A DNA stretch of 64,000 nt from Myxococcota bacterium (GTDB taxonomy: Bacteria > Myxococcota_A > UBA9160 > UBA4427). Every line of letters begins with the position of its first letter. Position 1 is the stretch's first letter. Both the position numbers and the translations under genes were made by a program. The stretch lies in assembly GCA_041389495.1 (NCBI GenBank), contig JAWKRT010000001.1:62001-126000 (forward strand). The letters are read 5' to 3'. A model generated the notes under the pieces. That model had not been told where the DNA came from and did not search any database. It saw only the letters and a list, made by a program, of their open reading frames with translations. Shown piece after piece: positions 44,510 through 53,751 of the stretch.

Positions 44510-46776
44510 CGATTCCAGGGCATGCCGGCGCTCGCATAGCGAGCGGCGAGGGCCGCGGCCTGGCGGACGTCGAGGACGGGGAGCGAGGCGACGACGGCAT
44601 CGAGCCGCGCGTCGCCCGGCGCGGCGCCTGCGGCGCGCAGCGCCGCATAGCGCGCGGCCGCCGCCGCGAAGACGCGCGCCCCTGCGGCCCCGGGCGGGCT
44701 CGCGACCGCGAGCTCCGCGGCGCGCGCGCTCGCGGCTTCGGGGCGATCGCGCGCGAGGTCGGCCTGCACGAGTCGCCGCAGCGCCGCGCGCGCGAGGGGG
44801 TCGACGCCCGCATCGCGCGCGAGAGCGACGAGCCGTTCGTCCGCGCGCGCCGCGTCGTCGTATGCGCCGACGACCAGCCACGCCGACGCGACCGCATCGA
44901 GCGCGTCGAGGGCCGCGCCGTCCACGCCCGCCGCTCCTGCGGCGCCCGCCGCTCCTGCGGCGCCCGCCGCTCCCGCGGCGCCCGCCGCTCCCGCGCGCGC
45001 GACGAGCGCGTCGAAGTGGCGGGGCAGCACGCCGTGCGCGCGGCCCCACGCGGGCGCGCGCGCGGCGACGACGCTCGCATCGAAGCCGCGCCCGACCTCG
45101 AACGGCACGCCCTGGCTCGCGTAGTAGGCGGCGACCTTCCCGATGCGCTCGCGGCTCGCAGCGCTTCCATCGCGCCGCGCGAAGACGCTGCAGCGCGCGG
45201 CGCGGAAGACGGGGAGCCACCCCTCGACGCGCTCGAGCCGCGTCGTCGTGTACACGCGGCGCTCGGTGCTCGCCCCCGGCTTCGGAAGCCCCGAGCCGAG
45301 GAACACGTCGACGCGGTGCGCGTCGAGCGCGCGCTCGAGTGCGTCGCCGGTCTCGAAGCGGCCCGCTTCGATCGCTTCGAGGTCGAGCCGCACGCGCGCC
45401 GGGTAGTTGAGGCTCCCGTTCGCGAACGCGCGCAGTCGCGGTGCGAGCCAGAAGCCGAGGAAGCCGCCCTGCGCGTAGCCGTTGAAGAGCCGGCCCTCGA
45501 CGCCGGCGGCGCGCAGGAAGCCCGCACACTCGGGGAAGTGCTTGAAGCTCTCGAACGGACGCGCGAGATACGTGGCCGCTCGCGCCGGCACGCGCGCGGC
45601 GCGCGCCGCGAACGCGGGGTCGAACGGAAGCGCGAGGGCGACGGCGAGTGCGATGCCGAGCGCGCCGGCCGCGGCCGCGTTCGAGCGCGCGCGCACGAGC
45701 GGCGCGCGGGCGACGAGCGCGAGCGCGAACACGACCATCCACTCGAAGCGCACGGCGACGCACATCGCGGCGCCGGCCGCCGCCGCGAGTGCGATCGGCA
45801 CGCCCGTGTCCGCGCGCCTGCGCGCGAGCGCTTCCGCGGCGGCGGCGAGCGCGAGCACGGCGACGAGCGTCGCCGCCGCCCACGCGACGAAGCCCGGGCC
45901 CGACGCGTCGAGCGCCTGCGCGACGTCGAACGGCGACCACGCCGCCCACTCGTCGTGGATCGCCGCGACGTCGGGTGTGTCGCGCGCGTCGAGGAAGGGG
46001 CGCAGCATCGCGAGGTGCTGGTGCACGCCGTTCGGGTTCGCGAGCGCGAGCGCGAGGCCGGCGGCGAGGGTCGCCGCGACGCGCCGCGCGCGCCGGGCGT
46101 CGCGCGCACCGTCCGCACCCGCACCCGCGAGCGCGCGGTCGAGCGCGATGCCCGCGAGCGCGGCGACGAGGAGCGCGGCGCCGAGCCCGAACGCCGCGTG
46201 GCAGTTCGCCCAGAGCGCCATCGCGATCGCCGCCGCCGCGATCCGCCGCGGCGGCGGCCCGTCGCGCGGCTCGATCGCGAGCCGGTGGAGCGCGAGCGCC
46301 GCCAGCATCGTGACGAGGTGCGGCCGCATCTGGAAGAGGCGGTACCAGCTGCACGCGAGGAAGAGGCTCGTTCCCGCATGGGCGAAGAGCGCCGACCCCG
46401 ACGCGCGCCGCAGCGTCGACCACGCGAGCGCCGCGATCGCCGCCGCGAGCGCGGCGTGCGCGACGCGCAGGCCGTGGAAGCCGGACACGCGCTGTGCGCC
46501 GTAGCTCGCGACGTCGAACAGCCACGTGCCGCTCGAGGGCGGGAGCTCGGCCGTGTGCAGGAGCGGGTCGCGCGCGAGCGCCCACGTGCGCTCGGCGACG
46601 TGCGCGCGCCCGTAGCCGAGGTGCCACCAGAGGTCGTCGGTGTCGACGGGGCGCGCGACGAGCCAGCCGACCATCGCGGCCGTCACCGCGAGCGCGGCGG
46701 CGGCCGCGCGCGTCGCCCGCCGCTCGGCGCGGCCCGCGCGCGCGGGCTCGCTCGCGCCGCGGGCCGCGGCGGTCAG
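44506..46776 (-). CDS. Large polytopic membrane protein, possible glycosyltransferase
   Basis: About 756 residues. The first 420 or so hold roughly ten membrane helices; the opening PVDTDDLWWHLGYGRAHV and GTWLFDVASYGAQ resemble the DxD-containing first loop of GT-C type membrane glycosyltransferases, though no named family is certain. A soluble domain follows (GRLFNGYAQGGFLGFWL, DVFLGSGLPKPG), and the C-terminus is helical with a Gly-Ala-Ala repeat. No ATG or GTG suits the N-terminus: the frame's first helix begins just after a CTG that overlaps the upstream stop as CTGA, which I take as the start. GTG at 46686 would cut the first helix. Confidence 0.72.
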   Translation of the reverse strand: MTAAARGASEPARAGRAERRATRAAAAALAVTAAMVGWLVARPVDTDDLWWHLGYGRAHVAERTWALARDPLLHTAELPPSSGTWLFDVASYGAQRVSGFHGLRVAHAALAAAIAALAWSTLRRASGSALFAHAGTSLFLACSWYRLFQMRPHLVTMLAALALHRLAIEPRDGPPPRRIAAAAIAMALWANCHAAFGLGAALLVAALAGIALDRALAGAGADGARDARRARRVAATLAAGLALALANPNGVHQHLAMLRPFLDARDTPDVAAIHDEWAAWSPFDVAQALDASGPGFVAWAAATLVAVLALAAAAEALARRRADTGVPIALAAAAGAAMCVAVRFEWMVVFALALVARAPLVRARSNAAAAGALGIALAVALALPFDPAFAARAARVPARAATYLARPFESFKHFPECAGFLRAAGVEGRLFNGYAQGGFLGFWLAPRLRAFANGSLNYPARVRLDLEAIEAGRFETGDALERALDAHRVDVFLGSGLPKPGASTERRVYTTTRLERVEGWLPVFRAARCSVFARRDGSAASRERIGKVAAYYASQGVPFEVGRGFDASVVAARAPAWGRAHGVLPRHFDALVARAGAAGAAGAAGAAGAAGAAGAAGVDGAALDALDAVASAWLVVGAYDDAARADERLVALARDAGVDPLARAALRRLVQADLARDRPEAASARAAELAVASPPGAAGARVFAAAAARYAALRAAGAAPGDARLDAVVASLPVLDVRQAAALAARYASAGMPWNR
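44926..44997 (+). repeat. 18 bp tandem repeat inside the membrane protein gene
   Basis: Four copies of an 18 bp unit (GCGCCCGCCGCTCCTGCG and variants with CCC for CCT). On the coding strand it encodes a run of Gly-Ala-Ala. It keeps the frame, so copy-number change would lengthen or shorten the protein by six residues. Confidence 0.8.
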
Positions 46777-47675
46777 TCCTCGCCCAGCGCGAACGCGCAG
46801 AGCGCCTTGCCGAACGCGTCGGGGTTGTCGGTCATGACGGAGTGGCTGGCGCGCGCGACGACGGCGAGCTTCGCGTTCGCGATGCGCTCCTCCATCGCGT
46901 CCGCGACGTCGGGCGCGAGGATGTCGGAGGCCGCGCCGCGCACGACGAGCACGGGGCACGGCACCGTCTCGCACGCCTTCCACAGGCGCTCGGTGAGCTC
47001 GCGATCGCGTCGCGCGAGCTCGTCGGCGTCGAGGTTCGCGCGTCCGAAGTCGCGCAGCTTCGGGTCCATCACGAGCTCGAAGCGGCCGTCGTCGCGCGCG
47101 CGCAGGCCGTGCTTCGCCATGCGACGGATCGCGCTCGACGTCGCCGCGACGTACTGGTGGGCGAGCATCGTCTCGTACTCCGCGACGCTCGCGAAGGTCG
47201 GGCTCGGGTGCGCCTCCGCGTCCATGCGGATGCGCACCTGGCCGCGCGGATCGTGCTCGGGCCCGGTGTCGACGACGACGAGCCCCGCGAGCTTCTCCGG
47301 GTGGCGGCCGGCGAACAGCAGCGAGACGCGGCCGCCGAGCGAGTGCCCGCACAGCACGAAGCGCTCCCAGCCCATGTGCGCGACGACGGCTTCGAGGTCG
47401 CGCAGGTGGTCGTCCCAGTCGTAGGCCCCGGACGGGTGCCAGTCCGACGCGCCGTGGCCGCGCCAGTCGAGCGCGTGCACGGCGTAATGGGGCGCGAGCG
47501 CGGGCACGAAGTCGTCCCAGATGTGTGCTTCGTTGCCGAAGCCGTGCACGAACAGGAGCGGAACGCCGTCCGTGCTCCACGCGAGCATGCGCAGGGAGAG
47601 CCCGTCCGCGCCGGGCACGCGAAGGCTCGCGGGCTCGCGCGCACTGTCGTCCGAGGTCGGCTGGGCATCGCTCAT
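46773..47675 (-). CDS. Alpha/beta hydrolase
   Basis: 300-residue alpha/beta hydrolase. Oxyanion motif LLFVHGFGNEAHIWDDF, then WRGHGASDWHP, nucleophile elbow LCGHSLGGRVSLLF and acid/histidine regions LVVRGAASDILAPD and RASHSVMTDNP. Start at 47675 is chosen over 47684 because TAGGAT lies 7 nt before it (47683-47688). First gene of an operon with the membrane protein downstream. Substrate unknown. Confidence 0.88.
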   Translation of the reverse strand: MSDAQPTSDDSAREPASLRVPGADGLSLRMLAWSTDGVPLLFVHGFGNEAHIWDDFVPALAPHYAVHALDWRGHGASDWHPSGAYDWDDHLRDLEAVVAHMGWERFVLCGHSLGGRVSLLFAGRHPEKLAGLVVVDTGPEHDPRGQVRIRMDAEAHPSPTFASVAEYETMLAHQYVAATSSAIRRMAKHGLRARDDGRFELVMDPKLRDFGRANLDADELARRDRELTERLWKACETVPCPVLVVRGAASDILAPDVADAMEERIANAKLAVVARASHSVMTDNPDAFGKALCAFALGED

Positions 47676-47690
47676 GCCGCGCATCCTATC

Positions 47691-47771
47691 ACCGCGCGCA
47701 CGCGGCTAGCGTCCGCGACCGCGCGCACGCGGCTAGCGTCCGCGACCGCGCGCACGCTGCTAGCGTCCGCG
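47691..47771 (+). repeat. Three 27 bp tandem repeats carrying a -10 motif
   Basis: Three head-to-tail copies of a 27 bp unit (47691-47717, 47718-47744, 47745-47771); the third differs at one base. Each contains CTAGCGTCCGCG, whose TAGCGT is the hexamer that stands 7 nt before the M20 peptidase start in the last copy. The repeat thus triplicates the start-proximal promoter segment. Confidence 0.9.
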
Positions 47772-47773
47772 CG

Positions 47774-49198
47774 ATGACGATGCCGCCGCCGGTCGCCCGC
47801 ACGCTGGAGGTGCTCGCCGCGCTCGAGCCGGAGGCGATCGAGGCGCTCGCCGTGCTCGCGCGCATCCCGAGCGTGTCGGCGCCCGGCTTCGATCCGGCCG
47901 CGGTGCGGCGCAGCGCGGAGGCGGTGCGCGCGCTGCTGCTCGAGTGCGGGCTCGAGCGCGCCGACGTCGTCGATCTCGACGGCGCACCCGACGCCCATCC
48001 GTACGTCGTCGGCGAGTGGCGGGGAGCCGGTGCCGACGCTCCGACCCTGCTGCTCTACGCCCACCACGACGTCCAGCCGCCCGGGCGCGCCTCGCACTGG
48101 GCGACCCCGCCCTTCGAGCCGACGGTGCGCGCGGACGGCCGGCTCTACGGGCGCGGCGTCGTCGACGACAAGGCGGGCGTCGTCGTGTTCGCGTTCGCGA
48201 TCCGCGCCTGGCTCGACGCGACGGGCGCGCTGCCGGTCAACGTGAAGGTGATCGTCGAGGGGGAGGAGGAGGTCGGCTCCGGCCATCTCGCGCGCTTCCT
48301 CGCGCAGCACCGCGCGCGGCTCGCGGCCGACGTCATCGTGCTCTCCGACACGGCGAACCTCGAGGCCGGGCTGCCGTCGATCACGACGAGCCTGCGCGGC
48401 CTCGTGAACGTCGACGTCGAGGTGCGCGCGCTCGACCACCCGCTGCACAGCGGGATGTGGGGCGGGCCGGTGCCGGACGCGCCCACCGCGCTGGCGCGCA
48501 TCCTCGCGCGGCTCGTCGACGACGCGGGCGAGATCGCGCTTCCCGCGCTCGCCGCCGACGCGCCCGGACTAACGAGCGAGGAGCGCGACGCGCTCGCGCG
48601 GCTCCCGTTCGACGAAGCGGCGTTCCGGGCCGATGCCGGGCTCGTCGACGGCGCGCGACTCGCCGGCGCGTCGGGTGCCGAGGTGTACGAGCGCCTCTGG
48701 CGCCGCCCGTCGATCGCCGTCACCGCACTCGAGGCCGCGCCGCTCGCCGGGGCCTCGAACCAGCTCGTGGCCGAGGCGCGCGCGCGCGTCGGGCTGCGCC
48801 TGGCGCCGGGGCAGGATCCGGAGCGCGCGGCGCGCGCGCTCGCCGCGGCGCTCGCGGCCGACCCGCCGCGCGGCGTCTCGGTGCGCACGACGGTCGAGTC
48901 GTGCGCGGGCGGCTGGAGCACGCGGCCCGTCGGGCCCGCGTTCGAGGCGGCCGCGCGCGCGCTCGAGGCGGGCTACGGGTGCGCCCCGGTGTTCATCGGA
49001 TGCGGCGGCTCGATCCCGTTCGTCGGCCCGTTCGCCGAGGTGCTCGGCGGTGTGCCCGCGCTGCTGCTCGGGCTCGAGGATCCGGTCTGCAACGCGCACG
49101 GCGAGAACGAGAGCCTGCACCTCGCGGACTTCGCGAAGGCGACGCGCGCGGCCGCGCACCTGTTGTGGGAGCTGCGCGACGTTCCGCGCGCGCGTTGA
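47774..49198 (+). CDS. M20 family metallopeptidase (dipeptidase-like)
   Basis: 474 residues. Zinc-ligand motifs are LLLYAHHDVQPPG, RLYGRGVVDDKAG (bridging Asp), VIVEGEEEVGSGHL (catalytic and ligand Glu) and LSDTANLEAGLPS; a C-terminal CNAHGENES supplies the last His. A dimerisation insert (VRALDHPLHSGMWGGPVPDA) is typical of M20/M25/M40 dipeptidases. It probably hydrolyses dipeptides or acylated amino acids in the cytoplasm. ATG is 7 nt after TAGCGT, so the transcript may be leaderless, within a 27 bp tandem repeat. Confidence 0.92.
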   Translation: MTMPPPVARTLEVLAALEPEAIEALAVLARIPSVSAPGFDPAAVRRSAEAVRALLLECGLERADVVDLDGAPDAHPYVVGEWRGAGADAPTLLLYAHHDVQPPGRASHWATPPFEPTVRADGRLYGRGVVDDKAGVVVFAFAIRAWLDATGALPVNVKVIVEGEEEVGSGHLARFLAQHRARLAADVIVLSDTANLEAGLPSITTSLRGLVNVDVEVRALDHPLHSGMWGGPVPDAPTALARILARLVDDAGEIALPALAADAPGLTSEERDALARLPFDEAAFRADAGLVDGARLAGASGAEVYERLWRRPSIAVTALEAAPLAGASNQLVAEARARVGLRLAPGQDPERAARALAAALAADPPRGVSVRTTVESCAGGWSTRPVGPAFEAAARALEAGYGCAPVFIGCGGSIPFVGPFAEVLGGVPALLLGLEDPVCNAHGENESLHLADFAKATRAAAHLLWELRDVPRAR

Positions 49199-49453
49199 CC
49201 TCGATCCGCGTCGGCGCATCGCGCCGTCGCGCTGCGGCCCGTCGCCGTGTCGGCGCGGCAGCGCGTCGCTCGGGTGAACACCGGCGAACGCGTCGGACTC
49301 CTGCGCTAGATTGCGCCCCGTTTCCCGACGCCCTCCGAAGTCCGGCGCCACGCGGCCGCTCCAGCGGGCCGCCGCGCGCCCGATGAGAGGCCGTCGAGGC
49401 CGGACGAGCGCGACGTCGTCGCGGCCGGAATCCGATCGCCAGAGGAGGACGCG

Positions 49454-51730
49454 ATGTCCATCGAGACCACTCCCGCGCTCGTGCAGGGCGCCTACGACCG
49501 ACTCGCCCGCAACCTCGACGTCGTGCGCGAGCGTCTCGGTCGCCCGCTCACCTATGCCGAGAAGGTCTTGCTAGGCCACCTCGCCGACGCGAAGGAGCAG
49601 GAGCTCGTCGCGGGCGAGAGCTACCTGCTGCTGCGCCCCGACCGCGTCGCCATGCAGGACGCCACCGCGCAGATGGCGCTGCTCCAGTTCATGCAGGCCG
49701 GTCGCGACGCGACGGCCGTGCCGACGACCGTGCACTGCGACCACCTGATCCAGGCGCACCGCGGCGTCGACGCCGACATGGAGACGGCCAACGTCACGAA
49801 CCGCGAGGTCTACGACTTCCTGCGCACGTGCTCGGCGCGCTACGGCATCGGCTTCTGGGGCCCGGGCGCCGGCATCATCCACCAGGTCGTGCTCGAGAAC
49901 TATGCGTTCCCGGGCGGCATGATGATCGGAACCGATTCGCACACGCCCAACGCGGGCGGCCTCGGCATGTTCGCGTGCGGCGTCGGCGGCGCCGACGCGG
50001 TCGACGTGATGGCGGACTTCCCGTGGGAGGTGCTCTACCCGCGCCTCGTCGGCGTCCACCTGACCGGGAAGATGAACGGCTGGACGTCGCCGAAGGACGT
50101 GATCCTCGCGGTGCTCGGAAAGCTCACCGTGAAGGGCGGCACGAACCGCGTGGTCGAGTACTTCGGCCCGGGCGCCGCGTCGATCAGCTGCACGGGCAAG
50201 GGAACGATCACGAACATGGGCGCCGAGCTCGGCGCGACGACGTCGATCTTCGCCTACGACGAGCGCATGGCGACCTATCTCAAGGCGACGCGCCGCGAGG
50301 CGATCGCCGACCTCGCCAACCAGCACGCGAAGCTCCTCACGGCCGACCCCGAGGTCGAGGCGAGCCCCGGCCGCTTCTTCGACGAGGTGATCGAGATCGA
50401 CCTCTCGAAGCTCGAGCCGCACGTCGTCGGGCCGCACACGCCCGACCTCGCGCGCACGGTCTCGCAGCTCGGCGCCGACGCGAAGGCGAACGGCTACCCG
50501 CTCGAGCTCCACCACTGCCTGATCGGGAGCTGCACGAATTCGTCCTACGAGGACATGTCGCGTGCGGCGGACGTGGCCGAGCAGGCCGCGAAGCGCGGCG
50601 CGAAGGCGAAGTCCACCTTCTGGGTCTCGCCCGGCAGCGAGCAGATCCACCAGACGATCCGGCGCGACGGACAGATGGAGACGCTGCAGTCGGTCGGCGC
50701 GATCGTGCTCGCGAACGCGTGCGGGCCCTGCATCGGGCAGTGGCAGCGCGACGACCTCGTCCCCGGCCAGCAGACGTCGATCCTCACGTCGTTCAACCGC
50801 AACTTCAAGAAGCGCGCGGACGGCTCGGCCGACACGAACGCGTTCATCGGCTCGCCCGAGATCGTGACGGCCTACGCCCTCGCCGGCCGGCTCGACTTCA
50901 ACCCGCTGACCGACGAGATCGAGGCGCCCGACGGGACGCGCTTCAAGCTCGACGCGCCGGCGCCCGCGCCCGAGGTGCCGACCAACGGCTTCCAGTTCTC
51001 GCGCGCCGGGTACGTCGAGCCGCCGGCGAACCCGACGAAGGTCGAGATCGAGGTGGCGCCGGACAGCAAGCGGCTGCAGCTGCTCGCGCCCTTCGACGCG
51101 TGGGACGGGCGCGACTACGAGAAGCTCCCGCTGCTGCTCAAGGCGAAGGGCAAGTGCACGACCGACCACATCTCGCCCGCCGGCCCGTGGCTCCGCTTCC
51201 GCGGCCACCTCGACAACATCAGCGACAACATGTTCAGCGGCGCGATCAACGCGTTCACCGACGAGGCGGGAAGCGGCATCGACCAGCTCTCGGGCGAGCG
51301 CGGGCTCGAGTTCTCGAAGGTCGCGCGCCACTACAAGGCGGAGGGGCTCCGCTGGGTCGCCGTGGGCGACGAGAACTACGGCGAGGGGAGCTCGCGCGAG
51401 CACGCGGCGATGTCGCCGCGCCACCTCGGCGCGGCCGCCGTCATCGTGCGGAGCTTCGCCCGCATCCACCAGAGCAACCTGAAGAAGCAGGGCGTCCTGC
51501 CGCTCACGTTCGTCGACCCGGCGGACTACGACGACGTGCAGGAGATGGATCGCGTGTCGATCCACGGCCTCGCCGACCTCGCCCCGGAGCGCCACCTGCG
51601 CGTGACGCTGCACCACGCCGACGGCTCCGAGGACGCGTTCGAGGTGGCGCACACGCTCAACGCCGAGCAGATCGAGTGGTTCAAGGCGGGGGCGGCGCTC
51701 AACCTGCTGCGACAGGCCGACGGGGCCTAG
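49454..51730 (+). CDS. acn: Aconitate hydratase, mitochondrial-type
   Basis: 758-residue aconitase of the mitochondrial type, converting citrate to isocitrate in the TCA cycle. The [4Fe-4S] ligands are in GSCTNSSYEDM and NACGPCIGQW. HCDHLIQAH, GTDSHTPNAGGLGMFACGVGGADA and the swivel-domain GDENYGEGSSREHAAMSPRHLGAAAVI are diagnostic. ATG follows GAGGAGG. TAGATT at 49307-49312 is a plausible -10, giving a leader of about 135 nt. The distance to the next gene suggests a single-gene unit. It depends on Fe-S assembly, which the suf operon here provides. Confidence 0.97.
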   Translation: MSIETTPALVQGAYDRLARNLDVVRERLGRPLTYAEKVLLGHLADAKEQELVAGESYLLLRPDRVAMQDATAQMALLQFMQAGRDATAVPTTVHCDHLIQAHRGVDADMETANVTNREVYDFLRTCSARYGIGFWGPGAGIIHQVVLENYAFPGGMMIGTDSHTPNAGGLGMFACGVGGADAVDVMADFPWEVLYPRLVGVHLTGKMNGWTSPKDVILAVLGKLTVKGGTNRVVEYFGPGAASISCTGKGTITNMGAELGATTSIFAYDERMATYLKATRREAIADLANQHAKLLTADPEVEASPGRFFDEVIEIDLSKLEPHVVGPHTPDLARTVSQLGADAKANGYPLELHHCLIGSCTNSSYEDMSRAADVAEQAAKRGAKAKSTFWVSPGSEQIHQTIRRDGQMETLQSVGAIVLANACGPCIGQWQRDDLVPGQQTSILTSFNRNFKKRADGSADTNAFIGSPEIVTAYALAGRLDFNPLTDEIEAPDGTRFKLDAPAPAPEVPTNGFQFSRAGYVEPPANPTKVEIEVAPDSKRLQLLAPFDAWDGRDYEKLPLLLKAKGKCTTDHISPAGPWLRFRGHLDNISDNMFSGAINAFTDEAGSGIDQLSGERGLEFSKVARHYKAEGLRWVAVGDENYGEGSSREHAAMSPRHLGAAAVIVRSFARIHQSNLKKQGVLPLTFVDPADYDDVQEMDRVSIHGLADLAPERHLRVTLHHADGSEDAFEVAHTLNAEQIEWFKAGAALNLLRQADGA

Positions 51731-51799
51731 CGACCGGGGCCGCGGCGGCGCCGCGCGCGCGGGTGCTCGCGCGCGCGGTTCCGCGTTAGCGTGTCGGGC

Positions 51800-52756
51800 G
51801 TGCCGGACCTGTTCGTCGCCATCGTGAACCCCGAGAGCGGCAGCGGGCGCGGCGCGCGCCGCTGGCCGGTGATCGAGGGGAAGCTGCGCGAGGCGCTCGC
51901 CGCGCGCGGCGAGCTCGAGGTCGTCGCGACGCGCGGGCCGCGCGACGCGACGCGCGCTGCTCGCGAGGCCGCGCTCGGCGGCGCCGTCGCCGTGCTCGCC
52001 GCCGGTGGCGACGGCACGCTCTCCGAGGTGGTCGCGGGCGTGCTCGCCGCGGGAGCGGCCGAGACCGTCGCCCTGGGCCTCGTTCCGCTCGGGACGGGTG
52101 GCGACTATCCGCGCACGCTCGGCATCACCGACGCGGAGCACGCGGTCGACGTGATCGCGCGCGGCAACGAGCGGCGCGTCGACGCGGGGCGCGTCGAGTA
52201 CGTCGACGACGAGGGGCGCGCGCGCGAAGGCTGGTTCGCGAACGAGGCGAGCCTCGGCCTGTCGGCCGAGGTCGCGCACCGCGTGAGCCGCGCGAGCAAG
52301 CGCCTCGGCGGCGTCGCGGCCTTCGCGCAGGCCGCCGTGCGCACGATCGCGGCCTTCCGGCCCGCGGCCGTGCGCGTGCGGGTCGACGAAGCGGTCGTGC
52401 ACGAGGGCGACGCCACGCTCGTCGCCATCGCGAACGGACGTTATTTCGGCGGTGCGATGCGCATCGCGCCGGACGCGCGGCTCGACGACGGCGCCTTCGA
52501 CGTCGTCGTCGGCGGCGAGCTCGGCAAGGCCGAGCTCGTCGCGCGTCTGCTGCCGTCGATCTACACCGGTCGGCACGTCGAGCACCCGGGTGTCGCGGTC
52601 GTGCGCGGAAGGCGCGTCGCAGTCGAGGCGCTGCGCGGGCCGGTCCGCCTCGAAGCGGACGGCGAGACGCTCGGTGCGACGCCCCTCCGCGCCGAGGTCC
52701 TGCCGGGTGCACTGCGCTTCCTCGCCCCGGAACCCCGCCGCCGGCCGTCGCCGTGA
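51800..52756 (+). CDS. Diacylglycerol/sphingosine kinase family lipid kinase
   Basis: 318 residues of the DAGK catalytic family. The nucleotide loop is LAAGGDGTLSEVVAGVL and the second glycine motif LVPLGTGGDYPRTLG; the C-terminal beta-sandwich contains DDGAFDVVVGGELGKAELV and FLAPE at the end. Such enzymes phosphorylate diacylglycerol, undecaprenol or sphingoid bases; the substrate here is open. GTG at 51800 is chosen because TAGCGT stands 7 nt before it (51787-51792); a GTG nine bases earlier is in frame. Its stop overlaps the queuosine gene start as GTGA. Confidence 0.88.
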   Translation: MPDLFVAIVNPESGSGRGARRWPVIEGKLREALAARGELEVVATRGPRDATRAAREAALGGAVAVLAAGGDGTLSEVVAGVLAAGAAETVALGLVPLGTGGDYPRTLGITDAEHAVDVIARGNERRVDAGRVEYVDDEGRAREGWFANEASLGLSAEVAHRVSRASKRLGGVAAFAQAAVRTIAAFRPAAVRVRVDEAVVHEGDATLVAIANGRYFGGAMRIAPDARLDDGAFDVVVGGELGKAELVARLLPSIYTGRHVEHPGVAVVRGRRVAVEALRGPVRLEADGETLGATPLRAEVLPGALRFLAPEPRRRPSP

Positions 52757-53751
52757 GCGAGCCGTCGCTCTTCGACGAGGTCCGCCGCGCCGCCGCGCGC
52801 GTCGCGCGCGAGGCGCGGCAGGTCCGCATCGACGACGCCGCGCTCGAGCGCTTCGCCGACGCGCTCGCGGCCGATGCCGCGGGGCTCGTCGCGCCCGCGC
52901 TCGACCCCGCGCACCATTTCCTCGGCGACGACGCGACGACCGCGGCGTTCGTCTTCGCGATCGACGCGATCAACTTCGGCTCGGGCTGGTTCCCGCTGCT
53001 CGCGAAGCGCGACGGCCTGTCCGGCTATCTCACGATCGCGTCCGCGCTGCGCGAGCGCTTCGAGCGGGCGGGCGCGTTCTCGGCGCGCGAGCTGCGCGCG
53101 CTCGGCGCCGAGGACGTCGGCGCGATGCTGGGCCAGCTCGCGCGCGACGGCGCCCACCCCGACGCGATGGAGCTGATGGCGCTCTACGCGCGCGCGCTCC
53201 GCGACCTCGGCGAGTGGCTCGACCGCCACTTCGCGGGCAGTGCGCTCGCGGCGGTCGAGGAGGCGGACGGGTGCGCCGAGTCGCTCGTGCGGCGGCTCGC
53301 CGCGATGCCGCTCTACCGCGACGTCTCGCGCTACGCGGGCCGCGATGGTGCGAGCTTCGACGTTCCGCTCTACAAGCGCGCGCAGATCACGGTGTCGGAC
53401 CTCGCCGCCGCGTTCGACGGGCGCGGGCCGGGCGCGTTCCGCGACCTCGACGCGCTCACCATGTTCGCGGACAACCTCGTTCCGCACGTGCTGCGCTGCC
53501 GCGGCGTGCTCGCCTACGACGCGGCCCTCGCGCGGCGCATCGACGCGGGCGACCTGCTCGAGGCGGGCGCGGGCGAGGAGGTCGAGATCCGCGCGGTCGG
53601 GCTGCACGCCGTCGAAGGGCTCGTCGCCGCGCTCCGCGCGCGCGGCGTCGTGGCGACCGCACGCGCGCTCGACGGGCGGCTGTGGACGAGCGGACAGGAT
53701 CCGGCGATCAAGGCGCGCCCGCGACACCGCGCGCGCTCGGTCTACTACTGA
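52753..53751 (+). CDS. Queuosine 5'-phosphate N-glycosylase-like protein (DUF2419/QNG1)
   Basis: 332 residues resembling the DUF2419/QNG1 family, which releases queuine from queuosine 5'-phosphate for tRNA modification. The key segment is FVFAIDAINFGSGWFPLL, the family's D-a-I/L-N-F-x-x-x-W catalytic region; HHFLGDD precedes it, and LTMFADNLVPHVLRCRGVLAY closes the core with the conserved Asp/His. Coupled as GTGA to the lipid kinase and as TGATG to a small permease. It may let the cell salvage queuosine instead of making it; no queC-E or tgt genes are in the window. Assignment is by motif memory. Confidence 0.78.
   Translation: MSEPSLFDEVRRAAARVAREARQVRIDDAALERFADALAADAAGLVAPALDPAHHFLGDDATTAAFVFAIDAINFGSGWFPLLAKRDGLSGYLTIASALRERFERAGAFSARELRALGAEDVGAMLGQLARDGAHPDAMELMALYARALRDLGEWLDRHFAGSALAAVEEADGCAESLVRRLAAMPLYRDVSRYAGRDGASFDVPLYKRAQITVSDLAAAFDGRGPGAFRDLDALTMFADNLVPHVLRCRGVLAYDAALARRIDAGDLLEAGAGEEVEIRAVGLHAVEGLVAALRARGVVATARALDGRLWTSGQDPAIKARPRHRARSVYY

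Noticed and set aside
41789..46627. Long minus-strand frame (about 1,610 codons) and its plus-strand counterpart 42466-47424
   Set aside because: Both lie opposite or out of frame with HpnN, the membrane protein and the hydrolase; no domain in either.
47691..47771. CRISPR-like regular repeats
   Set aside because: Units are directly adjacent with no spacers and no cas genes; simple tandem repeats.
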